DNA of 64,000 bases, from positions 1 to 64,000 of the forward strand of contig CALOGB020000174.1 of NCBI GenBank assembly GCA_942636505.2, written 5' to 3'. The position numbers and the translations under genes are program-made. This DNA is from an uncultured bacterium (lineage in GTDB: Bacteria; Pseudomonadota; Alphaproteobacteria; Sphingomonadales; Sphingomonadaceae). Each line of letters begins with the position of its first letter. The stretch's first letter is position 1. This document shows positions 46,092 to 54,872 of the stretch, in pieces. The notes beneath the pieces are model-generated. The model was not told where the DNA came from. It saw nothing but the letters and a program-made list of their open reading frames with translations, and searched no databases.

Positions 46092-46175
46092 CGAGCCAAA
46101 CGCGCCGCGGTCATTCTGCGGCAGCGGTCCTGACGCTTGCGGAACGTTTCTCGTTTCGACGCGTCGCCGCAGTAG

Positions 46176-48032
46176 ATGAGAAGATGGGTCGCCAAGCGCT
46201 GGGTGAAAGTCACCGGCATCGTCGTCGTGGCCGTGATGGCTACGGTCATAATCGGGCTTGCCGTGTTCCCCTGGGGATCGCTGAAAGGCGTGATCGAGCG
46301 ACAACTGACCGCGCGCTTCGGACGGCCGGTGACGATCGGCGGGATCGAGCGCGTCGACGGGTTCGGTTTCTCGCCGACGATCCGCATCACGCAGGTGCGT
46401 ATTCCGCAGGCGGCGTGGGCCGGTAGCGGCGATTTCGTGCGGTTGCGCGAGGCGGAGGCGACCTTCTCCGCGCTGTCGCTGTTGAAGGGCGGGTTCGGGC
46501 CGCGCGACGTGAAGGCGTCCGGGCTGTACCTGGCGCTGGTGCGTGACAAGCAGGGGCGGACCAACTGGGATCGGCCGGGCAAGGCCAAGAGCGGCGGCAG
46601 TTCGAACGACCTGCAGGGGCTGGTCATCCGCGACAGCGTGATCTCGTACCGCGATGCCAAGCAGGGGCGGCAGGTCACCGCGCGGTTCTCCTCCGATCCG
46701 GTTACGGGCATCCGTGCGAACGGCACCGGCACCGTGCGTGGGGCGGCGGTGCGGATCGCGGTCTCGGGGCCATCGATCGAGCGATCGCAGGGCAAGCCGT
46801 GGCCGTTCACCGCCTCGATCGACGGGGACAGACTGTCGATCTCGGCGAAGGGCGTTATGGACCGGCCGCTCGATACCGATGCGATGACGCTCGACGTGAC
46901 GGCACGCGCGACCGACCTGAAGCTGATCGATGCGGTGATCGAGGCGGGGCTGTTCCGGACGCAGCCGGTGTCGTTCAGCGCGCACGTCCGCCACGATGCG
47001 CCGAAATGGGCGATCACGCAGCTGAAGGGCGTGGTCGGGCGGTCCGATTTCGCGGGGCATGTCACGGTCGACAAGCGCGATGGCCGCAGCAAGGTGAACG
47101 GCGATATCGTGTCGCGCCAGTTCGACTTTGCGGACCTGTCGTCGGACGAGGCGCAGGCGAAGGGCGCGGCGCTGGAGCGGGCGATCGGGCCGAGGCTGGT
47201 GCCGAATACGCGGATCGACATCGGCAAGATCGACACGACCGACGCCGAGTTCGGGTTCCGCATCCAGCATATCGTCGCCGCGAAGGGGAAGTCGCCGATC
47301 GTATCCGCCAAGGGGACGATCGCGATCGATCACCAGCTGCTGACGCTGGACCAGCTCGTCGCGAAGCTGCCGCAGGGGACCGTTACCGGCAAGGTCGCGG
47401 TCGACCAACGAGGCGATCGCAAGACGCCGACTGTCGCGATCGACCTGCGGTTGCGGGGTAGCAGCGTACAGGCGCTGGCGGGCGGGCGCGGCGACTTCAG
47501 CGGGAATGTGAGCGCACGGGTGCGGCTGAAGGGGCCGGGGGAGACGATCCGGGCTGCGGTAGGGAACGCAGATGGCAGCATCGGGTTCGTCGCGCGGGAC
47601 GGGCAATTGCCACAGGGGATCGCTGCGGCTTTGGGGTTCGATGCGGCGCGCGCGTTGCTGGCGAAAGACGGGGAGCGCGCGGGGCTACGTTGCGTGGTGG
47701 TGAAACTCGCCGTGACGCGGGGGCGCGGGCGCGTCGATCCGATGATCGTCGATACCACCGCCAGCCAGCTGCACGGGCAGGGGAGCGTGGTGTTTCCCGC
47801 CGAGGCGGTCGACATTCGGCTGAGCGGCGCGCCGAAGCAGCATGCGCTGCTGCAGTTGCCGGGATCCGCGTACATGACCGGGACGATCCAGCAGCCGCAC
47901 GTGACGATCCCGCCGGAGGTGAAATCGGTGGGGAATATCTTCAAGGCGATCGGTCGGGCGATCACCGGCAAGCAGGGTCCGACGGCCAGCGACGCGGATT
48001 GCGCGGGGTTGGCGGCGCGAGTGCTGCGGTAG
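46176..48032 (+). CDS. AsmA-family envelope protein
   Basis: 618 residues with an N-terminal membrane anchor (about 11-33) followed by the AsmA repeating-beta-groove pattern: LTARFGRPVTIGGIERVDGF near the start, a long central region of beta strands, and the family's closing IRLSGAPKQHALLQLPGSAY then MTGTIQQPHVTIPP near 560. AsmA-like proteins span the periplasm and move phospholipids toward the outer membrane. Length is typical of AsmA itself. It is separated from the recQ operon by 84 bases, so it may have its own promoter. Confidence 0.88.
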   Translation: MRRWVAKRWVKVTGIVVVAVMATVIIGLAVFPWGSLKGVIERQLTARFGRPVTIGGIERVDGFGFSPTIRITQVRIPQAAWAGSGDFVRLREAEATFSALSLLKGGFGPRDVKASGLYLALVRDKQGRTNWDRPGKAKSGGSSNDLQGLVIRDSVISYRDAKQGRQVTARFSSDPVTGIRANGTGTVRGAAVRIAVSGPSIERSQGKPWPFTASIDGDRLSISAKGVMDRPLDTDAMTLDVTARATDLKLIDAVIEAGLFRTQPVSFSAHVRHDAPKWAITQLKGVVGRSDFAGHVTVDKRDGRSKVNGDIVSRQFDFADLSSDEAQAKGAALERAIGPRLVPNTRIDIGKIDTTDAEFGFRIQHIVAAKGKSPIVSAKGTIAIDHQLLTLDQLVAKLPQGTVTGKVAVDQRGDRKTPTVAIDLRLRGSSVQALAGGRGDFSGNVSARVRLKGPGETIRAAVGNADGSIGFVARDGQLPQGIAAALGFDAARALLAKDGERAGLRCVVVKLAVTRGRGRVDPMIVDTTASQLHGQGSVVFPAEAVDIRLSGAPKQHALLQLPGSAYMTGTIQQPHVTIPPEVKSVGNIFKAIGRAITGKQGPTASDADCAGLAARVLR

Positions 48033-48065
48033 GCCGAGACGTTAGACTAGGGCGTTGGCGGATAT

Positions 48066-48098
48066 GAAAAACCCCGCCCCGCGGGTGCGGGACGGGGT
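48066..48098 (-). terminator. Rho-independent terminator of the cell-wall hydrolase gene
   Basis: On the minus strand ACCCCGTCCCGCACCCGCGG then GGCGGGGT forms a strong GC stem followed directly by TTTTTC. It begins 26 bases beyond the hydrolase stop. On the plus strand it also faces the end of the AsmA gene. Confidence 0.85.
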
Positions 48099-48124
48099 CG
48101 GACTTCAGCGATATCGCGGGGATA

Positions 48125-48784
48125 TCAGCGATAGAAGATGTGGTTGCCGATCGAGGCGACCTTGATCGCGCGGACGCTGGGGCGGCGATCGGGCGTGTTG
48201 AAGTAGAGCGCCTTGTCGGCCGGGCTGTTCCAAGCATCGGCGAGGGCGACCTTGGCGACCGCGATCGCGGTGCGGTAGGCGGTGCCGGCGTTGATGTTGG
48301 GGATCTGGCCACCGCGGACGAAGCTGAACTGGCCGCGCTGCTTGACGACGGCGCAGACGTTGGCGGGGAAACGACCCGACTTGGCGCGATTGATGATGAC
48401 TTCGGCGACGGCGAGCTGACCGGTCAGCGGCTCACCCTTGGACTCGAAGTAGATCGCACCGGCAAGGCACTGGAGCGCTTCGTCGGCGGCGGCGCTATCC
48501 TGCGCGGCAACGGCCTGGGCGAGCGTGTCGAATTCTTCGGCTTCTGCGACGGCAGGGCTGACTGCGGTGTTCTGGGCGTTCGTCTCGACAGGTGCGACGG
48601 TAGTGGCAACTGGAGCGATCTGCGGAACATTCTGCGGCGAGAGCGCGTTTAGATTGGCGAGAGCAGTGAGATTGGTGGTCGAGCGATCGATACCGGTTGC
48701 CTGACCGGGAGCGCTGTTGCCGAGCAGGCCGGCGAGAGAGAAGGTCATGACCGCGATCGTCGCAGCCCGCTGAAGAATCGTCAT
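48125..48784 (-). CDS. SleB-like cell-wall hydrolase
   Basis: 219 residues: signal peptide (about 1-27), an Ala/Val/Pro-rich linker, and a C-terminal Hydrolase_2 domain beginning CLAGAIYFESKGEPLTGQLA (catalytic Glu) and including QFSFVRGG and NHIFYR. SleB-type enzymes are lytic transglycosylases on peptidoglycan; in non-sporing alphaproteobacteria they are exported and act in wall turnover. The gene is single, with its own terminator. The 153 bases beyond its start hold nothing recognised. Confidence 0.9.
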   Translation of the reverse strand: MTILQRAATIAVMTFSLAGLLGNSAPGQATGIDRSTTNLTALANLNALSPQNVPQIAPVATTVAPVETNAQNTAVSPAVAEAEEFDTLAQAVAAQDSAAADEALQCLAGAIYFESKGEPLTGQLAVAEVIINRAKSGRFPANVCAVVKQRGQFSFVRGGQIPNINAGTAYRTAIAVAKVALADAWNSPADKALYFNTPDRRPSVRAIKVASIGNHIFYR

Positions 48785-48937
48785 TCAAACTTATTCAGAT
48801 GCGGTTGGACCGCGGAAGCAATCGTACGAGCCGATCGTCCAGGCATCCCCCCGACTGCGTAACTGATCCGGATCGCACCCGTCCCAGCACAACGCCAATC
48901 AATGTTGCAATTCCCCTCTATTGGGGGGGCTTTCGAG

Positions 48938-49264
48938 TCAATCGTCGAGGATCGTTTCAGCGGCGAACCGTTCCGCCGATGCGATGTCCACCTCGATTAC
49001 CCAGAGATCCGGGTCGCTTGCGCGGCGCCGACGCCAATATCCGTCGAGGTCTTCGAGCGGGGTGGAGTCGATCAGCGCGGTCCGGCCGTCGGGTCCGATG
49101 CCGCGTTCCAGGAGGCGGGGAGGGGCGCCTTTGTCGACCGCGATGACGAGGATCGCGCCGCCTTGGGGGTCGCCTTTCGCCATTACCGCACCGAAGCCGC
49201 CGGCGTCGTTGACGCGCCGCAGCAAAGCGCTGACCAGGATTCCGCTGGGAAGACGTTCGCTCAT
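48938..49264 (-). CDS. DUF1491 family protein
   Basis: 108 residues matching DUF1491, a compact alphaproteobacterial family: SERLPSGILVSALLRRVNDA then GFGAVMAKGDPQGGAILVIA and a C-terminal WVIEVDIASAERFAAETI. The function is unknown. The ATG overlaps the thioesterase stop (ATGA), so the two are co-translated, with the thioesterase first. Confidence 0.85.
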   Translation of the reverse strand: MSERLPSGILVSALLRRVNDAGGFGAVMAKGDPQGGAILVIAVDKGAPPRLLERGIGPDGRTALIDSTPLEDLDGYWRRRRASDPDLWVIEVDIASAERFAAETILDD

Positions 49265-49728
49265 GCTGCGCTGCGGTAGCCGGGGAGGCCGGCGAGCGCG
49301 ATCCGCGAGCGCATGAACGTGCCGGTGCCTCTTGCCGCTTCTTCGCCGTCCGCGTCGATCAGCCGGGCGTCCGCGACGAACACGCGTCGCTTGCCGCTGA
49401 TCCAGCGTCCTTCGGCGATCACGGGGCCGATCTTGAGCGGGCGCGTGAGGAGGAGGTTGAAGGCGGTGGTGAGCAAGAAGCGATCGGTCACCAGGCTGTT
49501 GCAGGCGTAGAAAGCGGCGTCGTCGAGCATCTTGAAGTAGCTAGTACCGTGCGCTGCGCCGCCGGCGTGGTAGTGGCGCTCGTCGATCGTGAAATGGATG
49601 CGCGCGACGCCGGCTTCGGGGATTTCCAGCGAGGAGTCGAAGAAGCGGTTGATCGGGGCTTGCGCGTAGAGCGACTCCAGCGCGCGGAAATGCGCGTCTG
49701 CGCCTGCTGTGTTTGGCGTGTCAGACAT
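49261..49728 (-). CDS. PaaI-family hotdog thioesterase
   Basis: 155 residues of the hotdog fold. GGAAHGTSYFKMLDDAAFYA carries the HG-x-D/E-type catalytic region, and GPVIAEGRWISGKRRVFVAD is the long central strand pair. PaaI-like enzymes hydrolyse aryl- or acyl-CoA thioesters as dimers or tetramers. It is first in a two-gene unit with the DUF1491 gene. A family A palindromic repeat lies just upstream. Confidence 0.87.
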   Translation of the reverse strand: MSDTPNTAGADAHFRALESLYAQAPINRFFDSSLEIPEAGVARIHFTIDERHYHAGGAAHGTSYFKMLDDAAFYACNSLVTDRFLLTTAFNLLLTRPLKIGPVIAEGRWISGKRRVFVADARLIDADGEEAARGTGTFMRSRIALAGLPGYRSAA

Positions 49729-49754
49729 TCGCGTCGCTCGCGACTACACACGCC

Positions 49755-49839
49755 CCGTCATCCTGACGAAAGTCAGGACCCAGAGCCACGAAGGGCGGCC
49801 CTTTGGTACCCTGGGTCCTGACTTTCGTCAGGATGACGG
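49755..49839. repeat. Dispersed palindromic repeat, family A, copy 2
   Basis: Arms at 49755-49783 and 49811-49839 are identical to those of the element at 13379-13463 over all 29 bases, and complementarity extends two more bases outward. The 27-base centre differs, as expected when arms are conserved by base pairing. It separates ptsN from the thioesterase gene. Confidence 0.9.
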
Positions 49840-49865
49840 GGGTGGGGACGGACGCGGGGTGGGTA

Positions 49866-50342
49866 TCACGCTGCATCGCGGACCTCGTCGGCGGTGAACA
49901 GCGCGTAGACCGCATCGGGCGAACCGCCGCCGCGCAGTTTCTCGAGGAACGCCTTGTCGCGCAGGCGTCGCGAAACGCGGGCGAGCGCCTTCAGGTGGAC
50001 CGCGCCGGCATCGGTGGGGGACAGCAGCATGAAGACGAGATCGACGGGGAGATCGTCGACCGCCTGGAAATCGACCGGCTCTGCCAGCCGCGCGAAGACG
50101 CCGGTTACCTGCGCGAGCCCTTCGAGCTTGGCGTGCGGAATCGCGACGCCGCCGCCGAACCCGGTCGAGCCGAGCTTCTCGCGCGCAGCCAGCCGGTCGG
50201 CGATCATCTTGGGGTCTGCATCCAGTATCTCAGACGCAACCGTGGCGAGATGCTGGAACACTGCCTTCTTGTTTTTGGCGATCACGCCCGTCTGCACTGC
50301 GTCGGGACGCAGCATGTCACTAAAATCGGTCATTGTGTTCAA
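49866..50342 (-). CDS. ptsN: Nitrogen-regulatory PTS IIA component (PtsN)
   Basis: 158 residues of the EIIA-Ntr family, with the phospho-accepting His70 in GVAIPHAKLEGL and the later AGAVHLKALARVSRRLRD. PtsN receives phosphate from NPr and tunes nitrogen, potassium and stress responses. The start at 50342 is MNTM; a second ATG three codons on is possible. It lies downstream of hpf, the order found in rpoN-hpf-ptsN clusters, although rpoN itself is not here. Confidence 0.93.
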   Translation of the reverse strand: MNTMTDFSDMLRPDAVQTGVIAKNKKAVFQHLATVASEILDADPKMIADRLAAREKLGSTGFGGGVAIPHAKLEGLAQVTGVFARLAEPVDFQAVDDLPVDLVFMLLSPTDAGAVHLKALARVSRRLRDKAFLEKLRGGGSPDAVYALFTADEVRDAA

Positions 50343-50351
50343 TGTCTCAAG

Positions 50352-50422
50352 CGCCCCCGCGCGCGTCCGCCTTAGCGGGTTGCGCGGGGGCGTAAAGGCG
50401 CGGCCTTGAGACCCGCGCCTTT
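50352..50422 (-). terminator. Two adjacent strong hairpins between hpf and ptsN
   Basis: Read on the minus strand, the first stem pairs AAAGGCGCGG with CCGCGCCTTT (50394-50422, 10 bp), ending in TTT; the second pairs CGCCCCCGCGC with GCGCGGGGGCG (50352-50392, 11 bp) and ends 9 bases before the ptsN start. The first resembles a terminator for hpf; the second could be a processing or attenuation hairpin that lowers ptsN relative to hpf. Confidence 0.65.
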
Positions 50423-50434
50423 ATGGACCCTTCT

Positions 50435-51034
50435 TTAGTGGGCCGGGGTGGCCGCTGCTCGCTGTGGCTCGACCCAACCGATCGTGCCATCGCCGCGACG
50501 ATAGACCATGTTGTGCGCGCCGGTGCCGGCATTCATGAACAGCAACGCGGCGGTGTTGCGCAGATCGAGCATCATCACCGCGTCCGATACGCTGGCCTCC
50601 GGGATATCGACACGCGTTTCGGCGATGATCAGCGGTGCGTCCGCGACATCGTCTTCCTCGATGCTTTCCTGGAACAGCGTGTAGCCGGCATTGTCGTAGC
50701 CGTTGCTCTCGGCGATCGCGACCGCTTCGCCCGCATGGCGATCCTTCAGGCGGCGCATGTAGCGGCGGAGCTGAGTCTCGATCTTGGCGGCGGCGGCATC
50801 GAACGCGGCGCGCGCGTCATAGGCGTCGCCATGCCCCTTGATCACGAGGCCCTTCATCACGTGCGAGACGATGTCGCATTTGAAGCCGGCATCGTGCGGG
50901 CCCTTGCCGAACGTAACTTCCGCCGAGATGGCACGCGAGAAATACTTGTCGGCGATACCCTGGAGTCGGTCTTCCACGTGACTGTTGAGTGCTTCGCCAG
51001 TGTCAACCTGATGACCAGAAATCCGGATATCCAT
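50435..51034 (-). CDS. hpf: Ribosome hibernation promoting factor, long form
   Basis: 199 residues. The N-terminal ribosome-binding domain (DIRISGHQVDTGEALNSHVE, basic helix LRRYMRRLKDRH) is followed by a linker and the C-terminal dimerisation domain, VSDAVMMLDLRNTAALLFMN then GDGTIGWVEP. The long form alone joins two 70S ribosomes into the inactive 100S particle in stationary phase. It is upstream of ptsN on the same strand. Confidence 0.94.
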   Translation of the reverse strand: MDIRISGHQVDTGEALNSHVEDRLQGIADKYFSRAISAEVTFGKGPHDAGFKCDIVSHVMKGLVIKGHGDAYDARAAFDAAAAKIETQLRRYMRRLKDRHAGEAVAIAESNGYDNAGYTLFQESIEEDDVADAPLIIAETRVDIPEASVSDAVMMLDLRNTAALLFMNAGTGAHNMVYRRGDGTIGWVEPQRAAATPAH

Positions 51035-51096
51035 TGTCGTCTCCTTGTCGGCGTTACGTAGTTCGAGGCGGTCCTATTGGCTCCACCCTGCCAGCG

Positions 51097-51789
51097 TCAT
51101 CCGGACGCCACGGCCCCCCAGATCGGATCCTTGATCCCCTTCATAAACGCAGCATGGGCCGCAAGGTCTCCCTCGCTCACCGCGAAAACGCGGGCAGGGC
51201 GAACGACCCGAGGCGCCTGTGCGACGATCGGAGTCGCGGCGGTGCTGCCAGTATCGCCGAGCAGGCCGAGGCCGATCTGGCGACCGCCCATCAGCTCGAC
51301 ATAGACCTGTGCGAGCAACTGCGCGTCGAGCAGCGCGCCGTGCAGCACGCGGTGGCTGCGATCGATGCCGAAGCGCGAACAGAGCGCGTCGAGCGAATGC
51401 TTGGCACCGGGGTGACGGCTGCGCGCGATCTGCAGCGTATCGACCATCCGCTTAATGTGGACGATCTGGCGGCCGCACTTGGTCAGTTCGCCGTTGAGGA
51501 ACGAGAAGTCGAAGCCGGCATTGTGCGCGATCATCGGCGCGTCGCCGACGAATTCGAGCAGGTCCTCGACCGCGTCGGCGAACTTGGGCTTGTCGGAGAG
51601 GAACTGCGCGCTCAGCCCGTGGACGTTGAACGCCTCGACCGGCATGTCGCGTTCGGGGTGGTAATAGGCGTGGAAGGTGCGGCCGGTCTCGACCCGGTTG
51701 AGCATCTCGACGCAACCGATTTCGACCATGCGGTCGCCGCCGGAAAAACTGAGGCCGGTGGTTTCGGTATCGAAGACGATCTCACGCAT
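51097..51789 (-). CDS. dnaQ: DNA polymerase III epsilon subunit (3'-5' proofreading exonuclease)
   Basis: 230 residues of the DEDDh exonuclease family: VFDTETTGL (Asp7, Glu9), HNAGFDFSFLNGEL (second Asp near 95) and HGALLDAQLLAQVY (catalytic His and Asp). This is DnaQ, which corrects errors of the replicative polymerase and binds the alpha subunit through its C-terminus. It follows coaE by 15 bases on the same strand, within the coaE-dnaQ order common in alphaproteobacteria. Confidence 0.95.
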   Translation of the reverse strand: MREIVFDTETTGLSFSGGDRMVEIGCVEMLNRVETGRTFHAYYHPERDMPVEAFNVHGLSAQFLSDKPKFADAVEDLLEFVGDAPMIAHNAGFDFSFLNGELTKCGRQIVHIKRMVDTLQIARSRHPGAKHSLDALCSRFGIDRSHRVLHGALLDAQLLAQVYVELMGGRQIGLGLLGDTGSTAATPIVAQAPRVVRPARVFAVSEGDLAAHAAFMKGIKDPIWGAVASG

Positions 51790-51804
51790 CCCGATGGTAT
51801 CGGC

Positions 51805-52380
51805 TCAGATTTCCAAGGATGCAAGCACCGCCCGGACTTGCGCGCGTGTTGCTTCGAAGCTGGTGTCCGTGTGGATGACGTAATCCGCGCGGGCGCGCTT
51901 TTCGGCGTCGGGGGTCTGGCGCGCGAGGATCGCGGCGAACTTCTCCGCGGTCATGCCGGGGCGGGCGAGGACGCGGGCGCGCTGGACGTCGGGGGCGGCG
52001 GAGACGACGACGATCACGTCGACGTTGCGGTCGCCGCCGGTCTCGAACAGCAGGGGGACGTCGAAGACGACTCGCTTTCCCGTGTGCTTCGCGAGGAAGG
52101 CGGCGCGTTCTTCGCCGACGGCGGGGTGGACGATCGCTTCGAGACGCTTGATGGCGGCGTCGTCGCCGAAGACCGCCGCGCCGAGCTTTGCGCGGTCGAC
52201 TGCGCCGTTGGCGGTGGTATCGGGGAAGGCGGCTTCGATTGCCGTGACCAGTCGACCGCCGATGCCTTGCAACCGGTGGACGGTTGCGTCGGCGTCGAAC
52301 ACGGGAACGCCCTCATCAGCGAACATCGTCGCCACGGCGGATTTGCCCATGCCGATCGAGCCGGTGAGGCCGATGATCAT
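51805..52380 (-). CDS. coaE: Dephospho-CoA kinase
   Basis: 191 residues. The P-loop [20 protein letters not shown] is at the N-terminus, followed by [11 protein letters not shown] and the lid region [20 protein letters not shown]. It phosphorylates the ribose 3' OH of dephospho-CoA, the last step of coenzyme A synthesis. Its ATG overlaps the aroE stop (ATGA), so the two are translationally coupled. Confidence 0.95.
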   Translation of the reverse strand: MIIGLTGSIGMGKSAVATMFADEGVPVFDADATVHRLQGIGGRLVTAIEAAFPDTTANGAVDRAKLGAAVFGDDAAIKRLEAIVHPAVGEERAAFLAKHTGKRVVFDVPLLFETGGDRNVDVIVVVSAAPDVQRARVLARPGMTAEKFAAILARQTPDAEKRARADYVIHTDTSFEATRAQVRAVLASLEI

Positions 52381-53189
52381 TTTGTCAGCAACGCGCGGAG
52401 TTCGTCGTCGCGATCGCGCGGTGGTTCCACGTGGAACAATATCTCGAACGCGACCGCTGCTTGGCCAATCAGCATCTCCAGGCCATCGACGGTTTCGAGA
52501 TCGCGCGCGCGCGCCGCTTTCAGGAGACCGGTTTCGAGCGGGGAGTAGACGATGTCGTAGACCAGCGAGTCCGGTTCGAGCGCGCCAAGATCGATGTCGA
52601 GCGGGGGCTGGCCGGCCATGCCGAGTACGCTGGCGTTGACGAGCAGTCGCGAGGGCGGTGCGGCAGGGCCGATCGGGAGCGCCTGACCCTTGAGGCCGAA
52701 GGTCGACAGCAAAGCAGCGCCCTTGAGCGGATTGCGGTTGAGGATGGTGACGGGGCCGACACCCATCCGCGACAATGCGAACAGGATTGCGCGCGCTGCA
52801 CCGCCGGCGCCGATCACCGTGACGGGCTGGCCGGCGATGTCGAGGTCGTCGATCGGTGCCCAGAAACCGGCGGCGTCGGTATTGGTGCCGATGCAGTCTC
52901 CCGCCTGGTTGCGGAACACGGTGTTGATCGCGCCGATCGTCCCGCGGACGTTGCCGGGATCGGAGACGTGGTCGAGCGCGGCGATCTTGTGCGGCATCGT
53001 GATGTTGCACCCGCGCCAGGCGGGGTCGGCTTTGCGTTCGGTGAAATAGGTGGGGAGGTCTTCGGCGGTCACAAGCTTGTGGCGGTATTCCGCGTCGATC
53101 CCGAGCGCGTCTAGCCAGAAGCCGTGGATCAGCGGCGATTTCGACTGCGCGATCGGATCGCCGATCACTTCTGCATAGGGGCGGGTCAT
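52377..53189 (-). CDS. aroE: Shikimate dehydrogenase
   Basis: 270 residues. The substrate site [10 protein letters not shown], the catalytic Lys in [12 protein letters not shown] and Asp in [10 protein letters not shown], and the NADP motif [15 protein letters not shown] identify AroE, which reduces dehydroshikimate. The ATG at 53189 has GGAGC seven bases upstream and removes an unlikely N-terminal extension. It leads the aroE-coaE-dnaQ unit. Confidence 0.95.
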   Translation of the reverse strand: MTRPYAEVIGDPIAQSKSPLIHGFWLDALGIDAEYRHKLVTAEDLPTYFTERKADPAWRGCNITMPHKIAALDHVSDPGNVRGTIGAINTVFRNQAGDCIGTNTDAAGFWAPIDDLDIAGQPVTVIGAGGAARAILFALSRMGVGPVTILNRNPLKGAALLSTFGLKGQALPIGPAAPPSRLLVNASVLGMAGQPPLDIDLGALEPDSLVYDIVYSPLETGLLKAARARDLETVDGLEMLIGQAAVAFEILFHVEPPRDRDDELRALLTK

Positions 53190-53200
53190 TCGAAGCTCCG

Positions 53201-53256
53201 TGTTTCCCCGCGGGAGGCGGGGATCCAGTCTGGACACCTGCCTTCGCGGGTGAACA
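53201..53256. repeat. Dispersed palindromic repeat, family D, short copy
   Basis: GTTTCCCCGCGGGAGGCGGG then GATCCAG faces CTGGACACCTGCCTTCGCGG then GTGAAC, an imperfect family D element directly upstream of aroE. A family C element follows 45 bases further on. Confidence 0.7.
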
Positions 53257-53301
53257 AGGTTTAGTCTAGCTCGGGCGGATTGCCAGGCGCGACCTTCCTT
53301 T

Positions 53302-53427
53302 CAATCCTCCCCCGCAAGGGGGAGGTGTCGCCGAAGGTGACGGAGGGGGAGGACACGGAACGCGCGTTTCGCATGCCTCCCCCTCCGTCTGGCAAGGGCC
53401 AGCCACCTCCCCCTGGCGGGGGAGAAT
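53302..53427. repeat. Dispersed long palindromic repeat, family C, copy 2
   Basis: AATCCTCCCCCGCAAGGGGG then AGGTGTCGCCGAAGGTGACG matches the left arm of the copy at 34021, and CCTCCCCCTCCGTCTGGCAA then GGGCCAGCCACCTCCCCCTG matches its right arm; the centre differs. Base changes in one arm are partly mirrored in the other, which suggests a conserved hairpin. It lies between aroE and maf. Confidence 0.85.
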
Positions 53428-53451
53428 TACAGTGCGTCGTCCCGTTTGAGA

Positions 53452-54042
53452 TTACGTCGGCAACTCGCCGCGCACGCGAAGGAAGTCGAGGACGTTGAGC
53501 AGCGGCATGCCGAGTACCGTGAACTGGCTTCCTTCGATCCTGGAGAACAGTTGCGCGCCGGGGCCTTCGATGCGGTAACAGCCGACGCAGCCCGAGATCG
53601 CGGGCCATTCCGCGTCGAGATAGGTTTCGATGAACGCGTCGGACAGCAGGCGGACGTGCATCTTCGCGCGCTCGACGTGGCGCCAGATCGCCTGGCCGTT
53701 CTCGGCGATGACCGCGGCGCTCCAGAGGTCGTGACGCTTACCCGACATCAGCCGCAGGTGTGCCGCCGCATCTGCGCGGTCTACGGGCTTGTCGAGGATG
53801 GTGCCGTCTTCCAGTGCTACCAGCGAGTCGCTGCCGAGGACGAGATAGCCGGGCATCCGCGCGGATACCTTGAGTGCCTTCAGTTCGGCCAACGCATCGG
53901 CGAGATCGCGCGGGGTCAGGTCGCGTAGCGCTGCCTTGGCCGCATCCTCGTCGACGCCAGCGAAGGTCGCCTCGAATGGTACGCCGGCGGCGGTCAGCAT
54001 CGCGCGACGCGAGGCGCTTTGCGAGGCGAGGATCAGGCTCAT
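53452..54042 (-). CDS. Maf-family nucleotide pyrophosphatase
   Basis: 196 residues of the Maf/Ham1-like fold: SLILASQSASRRAMLTAAGV at the start, then LVLGSDSLVALEDGTILDKP, the central family motif. Maf proteins hydrolyse modified or canonical nucleoside triphosphates to monophosphates and have been linked to division control. The ATG at 54042 overlaps the ppsR stop (ATGA). The family includes dTTP/UTP-specific and m7GTP-specific groups; I cannot decide between them with certainty. Confidence 0.92.
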   Translation of the reverse strand: MSLILASQSASRRAMLTAAGVPFEATFAGVDEDAAKAALRDLTPRDLADALAELKALKVSARMPGYLVLGSDSLVALEDGTILDKPVDRADAAAHLRLMSGKRHDLWSAAVIAENGQAIWRHVERAKMHVRLLSDAFIETYLDAEWPAISGCVGCYRIEGPGAQLFSRIEGSQFTVLGMPLLNVLDFLRVRGELPT

Positions 54043-54872
54043 GACTCGACCTTCGGAGCGGCGTCGGCGCGGCGCTGGTTGCACAAGGCGATGATTGCCG
54101 CCGCGGTTTCCTCGATCGAACGCCTGGTGACGTCGATCACCGGCCAGCCATTGTCGGCGAACATGCGGCGCGCGAACGCCAACTCACGCATCACCGCTTC
54201 CTCCTCGACATAGGACGTATCGGGCTGCTGGTTGAGCGACAGAAGGCGGTTGCGGCGGACCTGGATCAGGCGGTCGGCGCTCGTCGTGAGGCCGACGATT
54301 AGCGGGTTGGCGAGCTTGTAGAGGTTCAGCGGTGGTGGGCTTTCCACGACGATCGGAATGTTCGCGGTCTTGTAGCCGCGGTTGGCGAGGTAGATCGAGG
54401 TCGGCGTCTTCGACGAACGCGACACGCCCGCCAGGACGATATCGGCCTCCTCCCATTCTTCCGAGGCGATCCCGTCGTCGTGTGCGATCGTCCACTGGAT
54501 CGCGTCGACGCGCGCGAAATAGGCCGCATCTAGGACGTGCTGGCGGCCAGGTCGCGCCTTTGCCTGCTGCCCGAGCAACCCCGATAGCGCGTCGTTGACC
54601 GGGTCGAGCGGCGCTACTGCGGGCAGCCCCAGCGCGAGACACCTTTGCTCCAGAATCCGCCGCGTCGCGGGGTTCACCAGCGTGAACACCACTAGCCCAG
54701 GGTTCTGCGCGATCTCCTGAAGGATGCGCTCGAGATGCGCCTCTGTGCGGACCATCGGCCAGAAATGGCGGACCGTCTCGACGTCGTCATATTGCGCCAG
54801 CGCCGCCTTCGCGATGTTCTCCAGCGTCTCGCCGGTTGAATCCGACAACAAATGAAGGTGGAGCCGCATCAT
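54039..54872 (-). CDS. ppsR: Pyruvate, water dikinase regulatory protein (DUF299)
   Basis: 277 residues. LHLHLLSDSTGETLENIAKA opens the protein, and the nucleotide loop GVSRSSKTPTSIYLANRGY (about 155-173) is the family signature. These bifunctional enzymes phosphorylate (ADP-dependent) and dephosphorylate PEP synthase or pyruvate phosphate dikinase. The start is one of two adjacent ATGs (54872 or 54869). Its promoter must overlap the putative replication origin, from which it reads leftward while hemE reads rightward. Confidence 0.93.
   Translation of the reverse strand: MMRLHLHLLSDSTGETLENIAKAALAQYDDVETVRHFWPMVRTEAHLERILQEIAQNPGLVVFTLVNPATRRILEQRCLALGLPAVAPLDPVNDALSGLLGQQAKARPGRQHVLDAAYFARVDAIQWTIAHDDGIASEEWEEADIVLAGVSRSSKTPTSIYLANRGYKTANIPIVVESPPPLNLYKLANPLIVGLTTSADRLIQVRRNRLLSLNQQPDTSYVEEEAVMRELAFARRMFADNGWPVIDVTRRSIEETAAAIIALCNQRRADAAPKVES

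Noticed and set aside
46141..46176. Possible EcfG-type stress promoter (GGAAC, 16 bases, CGTC) before the AsmA gene
   Set aside because: The -10 element reads CGTC rather than CGTT and would start transcription only a few bases before the ATG; too weak to call.
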